Of a stretch of DNA of 6,630 nucleotides, positions 1-6,355 are shown piece after piece. Position 1 is the first letter of the stretch. Every line of letters starts with the position of its first letter. The position numbers and the translations under genes are program-made. The DNA comes from Balneolales bacterium (GTDB lineage Bacteria > Bacteroidota > Rhodothermia > Balneolales > Natronogracilivirgulaceae). The notes under the pieces are model-generated. The model was given only the letters and a program-made list of their open reading frames with translations. It did no database searches and was not told the origin of the DNA. Where the stretch lies: assembly GCA_007127695.1 (NCBI GenBank), contig SKYW01000271.1, positions 1 through 6,630 on the forward strand, in the 5' to 3' direction.

Positions 1-72
1 GCTGCAACCAAACAAGATGCTGCCATCAAAAAGGATGCTGCAACCAAACAAGATGCTGCTCCTGCTCAACAT
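1..72 (+). repeat. 18-bp tandem repeat encoding hexapeptides in the DnaX linker
   Basis: Four in-frame 18-base units encode AATKQD, AAIKKD, AATKQD and the degenerate AAPAQH. Units 1 (1-18) and 3 (37-54) are identical; unit 2 (19-36) differs from them at four bases. The array begins at or before the left edge, so its full copy number cannot be seen. It codes for a flexible, charged linker segment, so copy-number changes would keep the frame. Confidence 0.85.
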
Positions 73-720
73 CCAGCCAGGAAATCATCGCCAGCGGCAG
101 GACAATCCGTTTCGGATCAGGAAAAAGTGGGTGGATCGAAGCCATCCGGAAACCAAACCGGCAAATCGGAGCCTGACATTTTTGGCTCTCCGGCACTTAG
201 ACGTCCCCAGGGGCACCTCTCCGCTGTAGCGCTGCCCGAAAGATCCGGCGCCGACACTGCCATCCGCGAAGTCCGCGGCAATCTTGCGCTCTCCCCGAAG
301 CCCGAGGCACCGGGAAAAGCGGAACCGCCTCCCTCGAAAAAAACGTACGAAAAACCGGACACGATGGATGATCTGAACAAAATGTGGCCTGAATATCTGG
401 AAAAGCTTCAGGCGACCACCAGTTCCATGCTGTATTTCTCCATCCAGAAAACCCGCCCGGTCCGGCTCAAAAAAAACGTTGTTACCCTGGAGTGCAACGA
501 CAGCTTCACCTCGGACATCATTCGAGAACAACAGCGCAAATTATGTGACACGGTAAAAGAACATTTTGGATACGCACTGCGTTTTACATCACAGCTGGTC
601 GAACCGGAGCAGCGTACGGACAGCATTCATGATCCTTACGAGCACTTCTCGAAAATGCAGAAAGAGGATCCAAAACTGAAGGAAATCGTTAATCTGTTCG
701 GTGCAGAACTTGAATACTAA
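1..720 (+). CDS. dnaX: DNA polymerase III subunit tau (DnaX), C-terminal part, 5' end outside window
   Basis: This is the last 239 codons of the clamp-loader subunit that loads the sliding clamp and links polymerase cores at the replication fork. The reading frame is open from base 1 to a TAA at 718-720; the AAA+ ATPase part lies outside the window. Visible residues 1-121 are a low-complexity linker rich in Ala, Lys, Pro, Gln and Ser that begins with hexapeptide repeats. Residues 122-239 form a compact domain opening with MDDLNKMWPEYLEKL and closing with DPYEHFSKMQKEDPKLKEI, which resembles the tau C-terminal domain thought to contact the polymerase alpha subunit. The call rests on this domain plus the conserved dnaX-ybaB-recR order. 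ybaB starts 24 bases downstream. Two A-runs (337-343 and 469-476) lie in the visible part and are discussed as findings. The linker alone would be unrecognisable; the domain and context make the call good. Confidence 0.9.
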   Translation, partial: AATKQDAAIKKDAATKQDAAPAQHPARKSSPAAGQSVSDQEKVGGSKPSGNQTGKSEPDIFGSPALRRPQGHLSAVALPERSGADTAIREVRGNLALSPKPEAPGKAEPPPSKKTYEKPDTMDDLNKMWPEYLEKLQATTSSMLYFSIQKTRPVRLKKNVVTLECNDSFTSDIIREQQRKLCDTVKEHFGYALRFTSQLVEPEQRTDSIHDPYEHFSKMQKEDPKLKEIVNLFGAELEY

Positions 721-744
721 CTCCGAAACAAAAGGAGCTTTAAT

Positions 745-1074
745 ATGAATATGGCAGATATGTTTGGCAAACTGACGGAATTCCAGAAAAAAGTGGATGA
801 GGTCAAACGGCAGCTGAACGAGCTGGAAGTGGAAGCGGAAGCCGGTGGCGGCATGGTCCGGGTCACCGCCAACGGAAATCGCGAGATTACTTCCATCAAG
901 CTGGACAGAGACATCGTGGATCCCAATGATATCGAGATGCTGGAGGATCTGATCACCGCTGGTATCAACCAGGCGATCAAGAAAGCCGAGGAGGCCGCAC
1001 AGGACAAAATGGCGGATGTTACCAAGGGCATGCTTCCGGGTGGTTTCGATCTTGGCAATCTTGGTATGAAGTAA
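745..1074 (+). CDS. ybaB: YbaB/EbfC family nucleoid-associated DNA-binding protein
   Basis: This is a small dimeric DNA-binding protein of 109 residues, the usual family length (E. coli YbaB is 109). Known members bind DNA as tweezers-like dimers and influence nucleoid structure. Residues about 4-33 form a charged heptad-like helix, followed by a Gly-rich turn and strands (GGGMVRVTANGNREITSIKL), then the family hallmark MLEDLITAGINQAIKKAEE at about 65-83. The tail is Gly/Met-rich (KGMLPGGFDLGNLGMK). The ATG at 745 is preferred over the one at 751 because a strong Shine-Dalgarno AAAGGAG at 731-737 lies 7 bases before it. The gene sits between dnaX and recR, a very widely conserved arrangement consistent with a replication/repair operon. 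No internal promoter is evident in the 24-base gap after dnaX. Confidence 0.94.
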   Translation: MNMADMFGKLTEFQKKVDEVKRQLNELEVEAEAGGGMVRVTANGNREITSIKLDRDIVDPNDIEMLEDLITAGINQAIKKAEEAAQDKMADVTKGMLPGGFDLGNLGMK

Positions 1075-1122
1075 TCACACTCCCTTACGCTTCCTCATAA
1101 ATTATTACAGAGCAGTATCATA

Positions 1123-1725
1123 ATGCAGCTTATCTCAGAAACGCTTGAACAGGCGGTGGAGCAATTGGCCCGGCTTCCCGGAATGGGCAGAAAGTCCGCA
1201 CAGCGCATCGCCATGTTCCTGCTGAAGCAGAATGACGAACAGGTGTTCCGTCTTTCCCGGGCCATATCGGACCTGAAAAAAAACATTCGGTACTGCTCCG
1301 TCTGCTTCAACATCACCGATCGCGACCCTTGCCCCATTTGCGAGTCGGAGAAGCGTAAGACCGGTGTCATCTGCGTGGTCGAAGAGCCCAAGGATGTCTA
1401 CGTGATTGAACGAACCAAGGAGTTCAACGGCAGATATCACGTGCTGGGCGGTGTGATATCCCCGTTGCAGAACATTGGTCCGAATGAACTGCGCATCAAC
1501 GAACTCATACAACGCATAAGCGATGGTGAGCCTGTCCGCGAACTGATCCTCGCACTCAATCCGGATGCCGAAGGGGAAGCTACCGGATACTACATCAACA
1601 AACTGGCCCACCCCATGGGGGTGGATGTCACGCGTATCGCACACGGTATCCCGATGGGAACGGATCTGGAGTTTATCGACGATGCCACGCTTACCCGCGC
1701 GTTCGCCGGTCGACAGACGTTCTGA
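1123..1725 (+). CDS. recR: Recombination protein RecR
   Basis: RecR is a ring-forming DNA-binding protein that works with RecO (and RecF) to load RecA onto SSB-coated single-stranded gaps. The 200-residue length is typical. The domains appear in the expected order. A helix-hairpin-helix lies at about 15-31 (LARLPGMGRKSAQRIAM). A four-cysteine zinc site uses C58, C61, C70 and C73. A Toprim domain runs from about 81 to 175 and includes VVEEPKDVYVIE, YHVLGGVISPL and LALNPDAEGEATGYYI. The C-terminal GIPMGTDLEFIDDATL motif follows. The gene lies 48 bases after ybaB with no obvious Shine-Dalgarno before the ATG, unlike ybaB. It converges with the porin gene, whose stop is 18 bases away; no clear terminator hairpin is visible in that gap. 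Confidence 0.97.
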   Translation: MQLISETLEQAVEQLARLPGMGRKSAQRIAMFLLKQNDEQVFRLSRAISDLKKNIRYCSVCFNITDRDPCPICESEKRKTGVICVVEEPKDVYVIERTKEFNGRYHVLGGVISPLQNIGPNELRINELIQRISDGEPVRELILALNPDAEGEATGYYINKLAHPMGVDVTRIAHGIPMGTDLEFIDDATLTRAFAGRQTF

Positions 1726-1743
1726 AATACAGGGACATAAAGC

Positions 1744-2880
1744 TCAGAAATAGAACTGCATCTGCATCATGAGCACATGGGCCGGATCGCCAAAGTCGAT
1801 TTTGTCCGTTTCCAGGGATCGGAGGCTGTAAGCCAGCATAATCCGGTTATGGGTGAACGGGCGACCCTGAAGCGCGCTCAGGCTGTAGGTGCCGCCAACG
1901 GTGGCAAATACCTGTCGCAGGTCTTCCAGCCCTCCGCCATCGCCATACCAGAACTCGCCCATGGCATAGAGCTCGATATGCGGGGCAACGAGCAGGCCGC
2001 CGAAAAGGGAAGCGCCGATGTAATTCTCAATATCACGTGGAGCGACTTCCTGGTAACTGATGCCGATGATATCCGTTTTCAGACGGAAGGGCTGGTCGCC
2101 GGCCTGGGGCCCCCAGTAGGCATGGGCGGAGTAGGAAACGTAATTGCGACCGATGCGCCCCACTTCCGAAAATTCATTCTTGGAAGTGCTCGCGCTGGCG
2201 TAGGCACCGATCTCAAGACGGTCGCGGCCGTCCGGCCAATGGGTTGCTGCGGCGCTGAACGCAAATCCATCTGTTTCAATGCCTCCGGTAGAAGGGTTCC
2301 TGCTGATTCCCTGGTTGTAGTTCCAGCGGTTGTGTCCATTGTGCAGAAAGCCTCGCAGTTCCCATCGGGGAGTGTTCCACAAGGCCTCAAGACCATAGTC
2401 ACGCCCGTCAGCACCAATGGTCATCCGGGCCCACATGTCGGATATGGCCGGACGGTCAATGGCGTCGATGGCGGCATGGCCGGTTCGTGCATAGGCTCTC
2501 GGCTGTGCGCCGACAAACCGGCCGGCACGCATGGTCAGATTATCGTTTACCCGGTACTCCCCGCGAATATCAAGGAAAGTCGGTGTAGCACCGGAACCCT
2601 CCATCTGCAGAAAAACACCGAGATTTTCGCCGAAGCTTGCCGTGAGACGCACGCGCAGCCTGCGAATCCCGAAGCCGACACGGTCGTGCCGCTCACCCAC
2701 ATTGTCCAGATCCGAGGCATAGGTGACCCTCGGTTGCACCGTGCCTCCGATGCGAATGGTGACATCATCGCTCACCGTCCTGACCAGACCCGCTTCACCC
2801 TGTTGTGAAAGCGCCTTTCCCGGAATCATCAACAACATCACACACCCTGAAATCAGCAATATTGTCCTGAAAGCTTTCAT
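1744..2880 (-). CDS. Outer-membrane porin, phosphate-selective porin O/P (OprO/OprP)-like
   Basis: This is a predicted outer-membrane beta-barrel of 378 residues that probably forms a diffusion channel; the substrate cannot be read from the sequence. The start at 2880 gives a clean signal peptide: positive N-end (MKAFR), hydrophobic core (ILLISGCVMLLMI) and a likely cut after ALS, before QQ at about residue 26. A TTG at 2958 would add 26 unneeded residues. The mature part has alternating hydrophobic/polar strands rich in Gly, Arg and aromatics. It begins with an IRIGGTVQPRVTY strand, then FGIRRLRVRLTASF, LGVFLQMEG and LTMRAGRF, a pattern I associate with OprO/OprP-type porins. The chain ends in QMQFYF, the C-terminal aromatic signature read by the Bam machinery. 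The barrel and location are secure, the porin family likely, and phosphate specificity unsupported. The upstream gap is 150 bases on the same strand after the unknown gene, so it may have its own promoter. Confidence 0.75.
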   Translation of the reverse strand: MKAFRTILLISGCVMLLMIPGKALSQQGEAGLVRTVSDDVTIRIGGTVQPRVTYASDLDNVGERHDRVGFGIRRLRVRLTASFGENLGVFLQMEGSGATPTFLDIRGEYRVNDNLTMRAGRFVGAQPRAYARTGHAAIDAIDRPAISDMWARMTIGADGRDYGLEALWNTPRWELRGFLHNGHNRWNYNQGISRNPSTGGIETDGFAFSAAATHWPDGRDRLEIGAYASASTSKNEFSEVGRIGRNYVSYSAHAYWGPQAGDQPFRLKTDIIGISYQEVAPRDIENYIGASLFGGLLVAPHIELYAMGEFWYGDGGGLEDLRQVFATVGGTYSLSALQGRPFTHNRIMLAYSLRSLETDKIDFGDPAHVLMMQMQFYF

Positions 2881-2953
2881 AGTAAATCCGTTATAGTTCG
2901 TAAATAATATAATAACAACAATAAAACCTGGGATAATACAAATAGCGGCCACC

Positions 2954-2967
2954 GTCAACCTATTGAC
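2954..2967. promoter_or_regulatory. Inverted repeat GTCAA-N4-TTGAC upstream of the porin gene
   Basis: There is a perfect 5-bp inverted repeat with a 4-base spacer (GTCAA at 2954-2958, CCTA, TTGAC at 2963-2967), centred about 80 bases before the porin start. On the - strand its inner arm forms TTGACG (2958-2953), a good -35 hexamer. The nearest -10-like hexamer, TATTAT (2938-2933), is only 14 bases away, which is short. A second candidate, TTGTTA (2918-2913) with TATAAC (2895-2890) at 17 bases, would leave almost no leader. The repeat could be an operator; short repeats like this also occur by chance. Confidence 0.25.
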
Positions 2968-2978
2968 CCAATTTAAAT

Positions 2979-2994
2979 TCTGTATGAAAACAGA
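2979..2994 (-). terminator. Weak hairpin after the topA-downstream gene
   Basis: TCTGT (2979-2983) and ACAGA (2990-2994) can pair across a 6-base loop, about 36 bases past the stop of the preceding - strand gene. The transcript continues into the AT-rich palindrome AATTTAAATT (2970-2979), not a clean U-run. The stem is only 5 bp, so this is at best a weak terminator separating the topA transcript from the porin gene. Confidence 0.2.
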
Positions 2995-3030
2995 CCCGAA
3001 AACTTGTCCGGGGCTGATTTTTGCCGCAGG

Positions 3031-3600
3031 TCAGAACAGCCGCGTCTGAAGGAGGTCTTTTTTTTCGGCTTCTTCCATCTTTGGCCGGGCGTGTTCTCCC
3101 TTGTAAACCGACAGCATCTCAGGTGAAAATTTTTTTTCGAAAGCACGTTTTGCAAATCCCTCAAGCGCAAGCTGACCGTTGCTTGTGATCCCGAGCATCC
3201 CGCTGTCGTATTCCTGAATGAACCCGAACTGCCTGAGGTCATTGACGATGAGGAAAGAGAGTTGGGGAATGATCCCCGCATGCGCCTCAATATTGCTCCT
3301 GTGACTGTTATCCTCCGGCGGATAAACACACATTCCAAGTATTGCAAACTCCACCTCGGTCATGGGATAACCGGAAGAGTCTTTGGTCAGCATCTGGTCC
3401 CAAGCAGGCTGGCTGTAGTAGAGCCCGAACCAGAATTTTGCCTCCTTAACCAGTTTTTTTGATCTGGTACAGGCAAAGTATTCACCGGTCTGGGCCCGCC
3501 TCGGCTCCCCCCTGGCCCGGTACATGCCAACAATGGATGCCAGGTCCAGCACCTGAAGATTGGGCGGATAAACAAAAAAGTCCGTCGACTTTTTTTGCAT
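3031..3600 (-). CDS. Uncharacterised protein encoded directly behind topA, possible winged-helix C-terminal half
   Basis: I do not recognise this 189-residue protein. It has no signal peptide or membrane segment and looks cytoplasmic. The N-terminal part (about 6-60) is mixed, with a basic stretch (YRARGEPRRAQ, RSKKLVKEAKFWFG). A hydrophobic segment (TEVEFAILGMCVYPP, about 81-95) follows. Residues about 112-152 (PQLSFLIVNDLRQFGFIQEY, then LGITSNGQLALEGFAKRAF) have the helix, Gly turn, strand and 'T-x-x-G' wing pattern seen in winged-helix proteins; this is a visual resemblance only. The tail is highly charged (RPKMEEAEKKD). The ATG at 3600 is chosen because GAGG (3609-3606) precedes it by 5 bases. 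A TTG at 3618 would overlap the topA stop and add six residues. It begins 10 bases after topA ends, so it is very likely co-transcribed and possibly translationally coupled with topA. Several A-runs of 7-8 occur on its coding strand. Confidence 0.8.
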   Translation of the reverse strand: MQKKSTDFFVYPPNLQVLDLASIVGMYRARGEPRRAQTGEYFACTRSKKLVKEAKFWFGLYYSQPAWDQMLTKDSSGYPMTEVEFAILGMCVYPPEDNSHRSNIEAHAGIIPQLSFLIVNDLRQFGFIQEYDSGMLGITSNGQLALEGFAKRAFEKKFSPEMLSVYKGEHARPKMEEAEKKDLLQTRLF

Positions 3601-3610
3601 GGCTACCTCG

Positions 3611-6181
3611 TTATCCAACTTTTTGCTTGATCAGATCAAGTACCGAACCCATGTCCAGGGATTCCGGATCCCTGTTTTTGGGGATACTGATGTTCTTTCT
3701 CCCATACTTGATGTAGGGTCCGTAACGGCCAGTCATTATCTGGATTTTTTCCCCGTTTTCAGGGTGTTCCCCCATGTCCTTGATGACCGATGAGGTTTTA
3801 CCCTTCTGCTTCTGGGCTTTCTTTTTCAGTAACTCCAGGGCACGTTCAAGTCCGACTTCCAGGACATCATCGTCCTTGCCCAGGGATTGGAAAGTCCCAT
3901 CATGCACCACATAGGGGCCAAACCGCCCAATGCCAGCCTTGATCTCCTTGCCTGTTTCCGGATGCTGCCCAATGGTCCTGGGAAGGGAGAGTAGTTTCAA
4001 TGCCGTCTCCAGATCCACATCGGACTCCTTCATTCCCTTTGGAAGAGAAACCCGCTTGGGTTTTTTGTTTGATTCAGTGACATCGCCCAGCTGGACATAA
4101 GGTCCGAATCTTCCGGATAATACGTATACCGGCTGTCCCGATTCCGGATCCTGTCCGATAGACTCCGGCCCCTGTTCGCTCCTTTCTACCAGCTGCTGCA
4201 GCTTCTCCACGGTGATATCGCTCGGGGCCATATTGTCCGGGATCGAGCCCATGACATCTTCACCGTCCTCCTTCTTGACCTGAACATAGGGACCGAACCG
4301 GCCAAGAAAGACGCGCATCCCGTTGAGACCCTCCACAGGAAGGGAAATATGACGCGCATCCTGCGGATCGATTCGCGACTCCTGCTTTTCCACCATATTC
4401 TTCAATCCCTTCTCACCCTCGTAGTAGGATTTCAGGTACTTGAGCCGATCTTCTTTTCCGGTGGCAATGTCATCCAGCCTCTGTTCCATCTGAGAGGTGA
4501 ATTGCTCATCCACCAGGTCCGGGAAATGCTTCTCCAGAAGTTCCGTAACGGCAAAGGCGGTAAATGTGGGGACCAGCGCATTGCCTTCCTTGCGGACATA
4601 GTCCCGCTCCATGATGGTGCCAATGATGGTGGCGTAGGTGCTCGGACGGCCAACCCCGTCTTTCTCCAACTGCTTGACCAGACTGGCTTCTGTGAAACGT
4701 GCCGGAGGCTTTGTTTCATGCTCAACGGGGACCACATCATGGCATTCCAGCTTTTGGTCCCGCTTCAGTTCGGGCAGCGGGGTATCCCGGTCTTCCAGTA
4801 CAGCTTCCGGGTCGTCACTGCCTTCCACATACGCCCGGAAAAAGCCCGGAAAAAGAACTTTCTTGCCGGTCGCCTTGAACTGCGCTTTCGATGTCTCCGT
4901 TTCCGCTTCGATGACAGCACTCGTTAGCGCAACCCGTGCATCCGCCATCTGCGTGGCCATGGTCCGCTTCCATATCAAATCGTAAAGCTTTGCCTCCCGG
5001 CCGGTCAACGGTGTATCTGATGGTGTGCGGAACTGGCTTCCGGCCGGACGGATGGCCTCGTGTGCCTCCTGTGCACCCTTGGACCTTTTCGAATAGGTGC
5101 GCACTTTCGGACTCAGATAGTCATCGCCATACATCCGCGCTACAGCGGAACGTGCCGCCTTGATGGCCTGGCTGGACAAGTTCGTGGAATCGGTACGCAT
5201 GTAGGTTATGTACCCTTCCTCATACAGCTTTTGGGCTATGCGCATCGTATCCCTTGCCGAGTAGCCGAATTTCCTGTTGGCTTCCTGCTGAAGCGTTGAG
5301 GTGATAAATGGCGGGGCAGGTGTCCGTTTCTGGGTTTTTGACGCCACACTCTTAACGCTCCATTGCGCTGCAGCAAGCTCCTCCTGCAAGCTCTCTGCCT
5401 GCTCCCTGTCCAGAAGCACCAGCTTGTCCGGTTTCTTCAGCTTGCCCGTGGACTCGTCAAAATCTTTTCCACTGGCAAGCCGCCGGTCGTCAAGGTGCGT
5501 CATCTCCGCTTCGAAAGTCCCGTTTTCCTTCTGCTCTGATGCCCCGGTTTTGCCCAGCACCGCTTTCAGATCCCAGTAGCTCCCGCTTCGGAACCGCATC
5601 CGCTCCCGCTCCCTGTTCACAAGAAGCTGAACGGCAACCGACTGAACCCTTCCAGCCGACAAGCCCGGACCAATTTTCTTCCAAAGCAACGGGGATATCG
5701 TGTATCCGGCCAGACGATCCACGACCCGCCGAGCCTCCTGGGCATTCACCAGATCCATATTGATATCCCGGAAGTCACGAAGGGCCTGCTGAATGGCTTC
5801 TTCGGTGATTTCGTGGAATACCATCCGCTTGACCGGAATCTTAGGTTTCAGTTCATCCACAATATGCCAGGAGATTCCCTCGCCTTCACGGTCCTCATCC
5901 GTTGCCAGGATCAGCTCGTCCGCCTCCTTGATGAGCTTCTTCAGGCGTGCAACCGTCTTTTTCTTTTGCGGAGAGACCACGTACAACGGCTCATAATCAT
6001 TATCTATGTCGATCCCGAGATTGGCCCACTTGTTCTTTTTCAACTTCGCGGGAATCTCCTTGGCCGATGCCGGCAAATCGCGGATATGACCGTTGCAGGA
6101 ATCCACCGAAATGGATTTCGGCAGAAATTTTTTGATGGTTTTCGCTTTGGTCGGCGACTCGACTATTATGAGCGATTTCAT
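3611..6181 (-). CDS. topA: DNA topoisomerase I (type IA)
   Basis: TopA relaxes negative supercoils by cutting and passing one DNA strand through a 5'-phosphotyrosine intermediate. This 856-residue enzyme starts MKSLIIVESPTKAKTIKKFL. The Toprim domain carries E8 and the metal-binding D95-x-D97-x-E99 in TDEDREGEGISWH. SAGRVQS lies at 175-181. The catalytic tyrosine is Y327 in GYITYMRTDS, and KDGVGRPSTYATI follows at about 507-519. The C-terminus has no Cys4 zinc ribbons: the only cysteines I see are C29 and C480. Instead there are four topoisomerase C-terminal repeats marked by GRFGPYV (627), GRFGPYV (690), GRFGPYV (752) and GRYGPYI (818). The open frame continues upstream to 6346, but the canonical N-terminus fixes the start at 6181; no good Shine-Dalgarno precedes it. 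Flanking - strand genes are bcp upstream and an unknown protein 10 bases downstream. Confidence 0.98.
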   Translation of the reverse strand: MKSLIIVESPTKAKTIKKFLPKSISVDSCNGHIRDLPASAKEIPAKLKKNKWANLGIDIDNDYEPLYVVSPQKKKTVARLKKLIKEADELILATDEDREGEGISWHIVDELKPKIPVKRMVFHEITEEAIQQALRDFRDINMDLVNAQEARRVVDRLAGYTISPLLWKKIGPGLSAGRVQSVAVQLLVNRERERMRFRSGSYWDLKAVLGKTGASEQKENGTFEAEMTHLDDRRLASGKDFDESTGKLKKPDKLVLLDREQAESLQEELAAAQWSVKSVASKTQKRTPAPPFITSTLQQEANRKFGYSARDTMRIAQKLYEEGYITYMRTDSTNLSSQAIKAARSAVARMYGDDYLSPKVRTYSKRSKGAQEAHEAIRPAGSQFRTPSDTPLTGREAKLYDLIWKRTMATQMADARVALTSAVIEAETETSKAQFKATGKKVLFPGFFRAYVEGSDDPEAVLEDRDTPLPELKRDQKLECHDVVPVEHETKPPARFTEASLVKQLEKDGVGRPSTYATIIGTIMERDYVRKEGNALVPTFTAFAVTELLEKHFPDLVDEQFTSQMEQRLDDIATGKEDRLKYLKSYYEGEKGLKNMVEKQESRIDPQDARHISLPVEGLNGMRVFLGRFGPYVQVKKEDGEDVMGSIPDNMAPSDITVEKLQQLVERSEQGPESIGQDPESGQPVYVLSGRFGPYVQLGDVTESNKKPKRVSLPKGMKESDVDLETALKLLSLPRTIGQHPETGKEIKAGIGRFGPYVVHDGTFQSLGKDDDVLEVGLERALELLKKKAQKQKGKTSSVIKDMGEHPENGEKIQIMTGRYGPYIKYGRKNISIPKNRDPESLDMGSVLDLIKQKVG

Positions 6182-6355
6182 CCGTATCGTCACTATTAGA
6201 TTATTCAGGCCGCTTGCAGTTTCCATGATAGCGTGCGTCATCAATGTCGGCCACAACATGTGCGACAAAGTGACAACCACTGCAAACCGACCGTTTTTGT
6301 ACCTTTGACTGGCAGGAACTCCCGCAACCTGCAGCCCATGCTGCATAGCCGGAGG
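6182..6355 (-). other. bcp-topA intergenic region with two small hairpins
   Basis: This 174-base gap should hold any bcp terminator and topA promoter. Two adjacent short inverted repeats lie just after the bcp stop: TGCAGC/GCTGCA (6330-6335, 6340-6345; 4-base loop) and GCAGGA/TCCCGC (6312-6317, 6320-6325; one G-U pair). Neither is followed by a U-run, so neither is a standard intrinsic terminator. A TAATCT hexamer on the - strand (near 6202-6197) could be a -10 for topA but has no good -35 partner. The topA frame stays open through most of this region, which appears fortuitous. Confidence 0.4.

Noticed and set aside
1726..1743. Bidirectional terminator between the convergent recR and porin genes
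   Set aside because: The 18-base gap has no inverted repeat or T-run; any terminator must lie within the coding ends or work by another mechanism.
1777..2808. 343-codon open frame on the + strand, fully opposite the porin gene
   Set aside because: The - strand product has a signal peptide, barrel-like strands and a terminal Phe. The + strand frame has no recognisable domain and looks like a mirror effect of codon bias.
2842..2853. Lipobox-like ISGC in the porin signal peptide
   Set aside because: The hydrophobic core continues past the Cys, and cleavage there would leave an unusually short 12-residue signal. An ALS/QQ cut fits an outer-membrane barrel better.
4349..4927. 192-codon + strand open frame inside topA
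   Set aside because: It lies opposite a well-conserved part of topA and has no recognisable domain or ribosome site.
6182..6346. 55-codon in-frame N-terminal extension of topA
   Set aside because: The canonical topoisomerase I start MKSLIIVESPTKAKT begins at 6181, and the extension does not look like any known TopA N-terminus.
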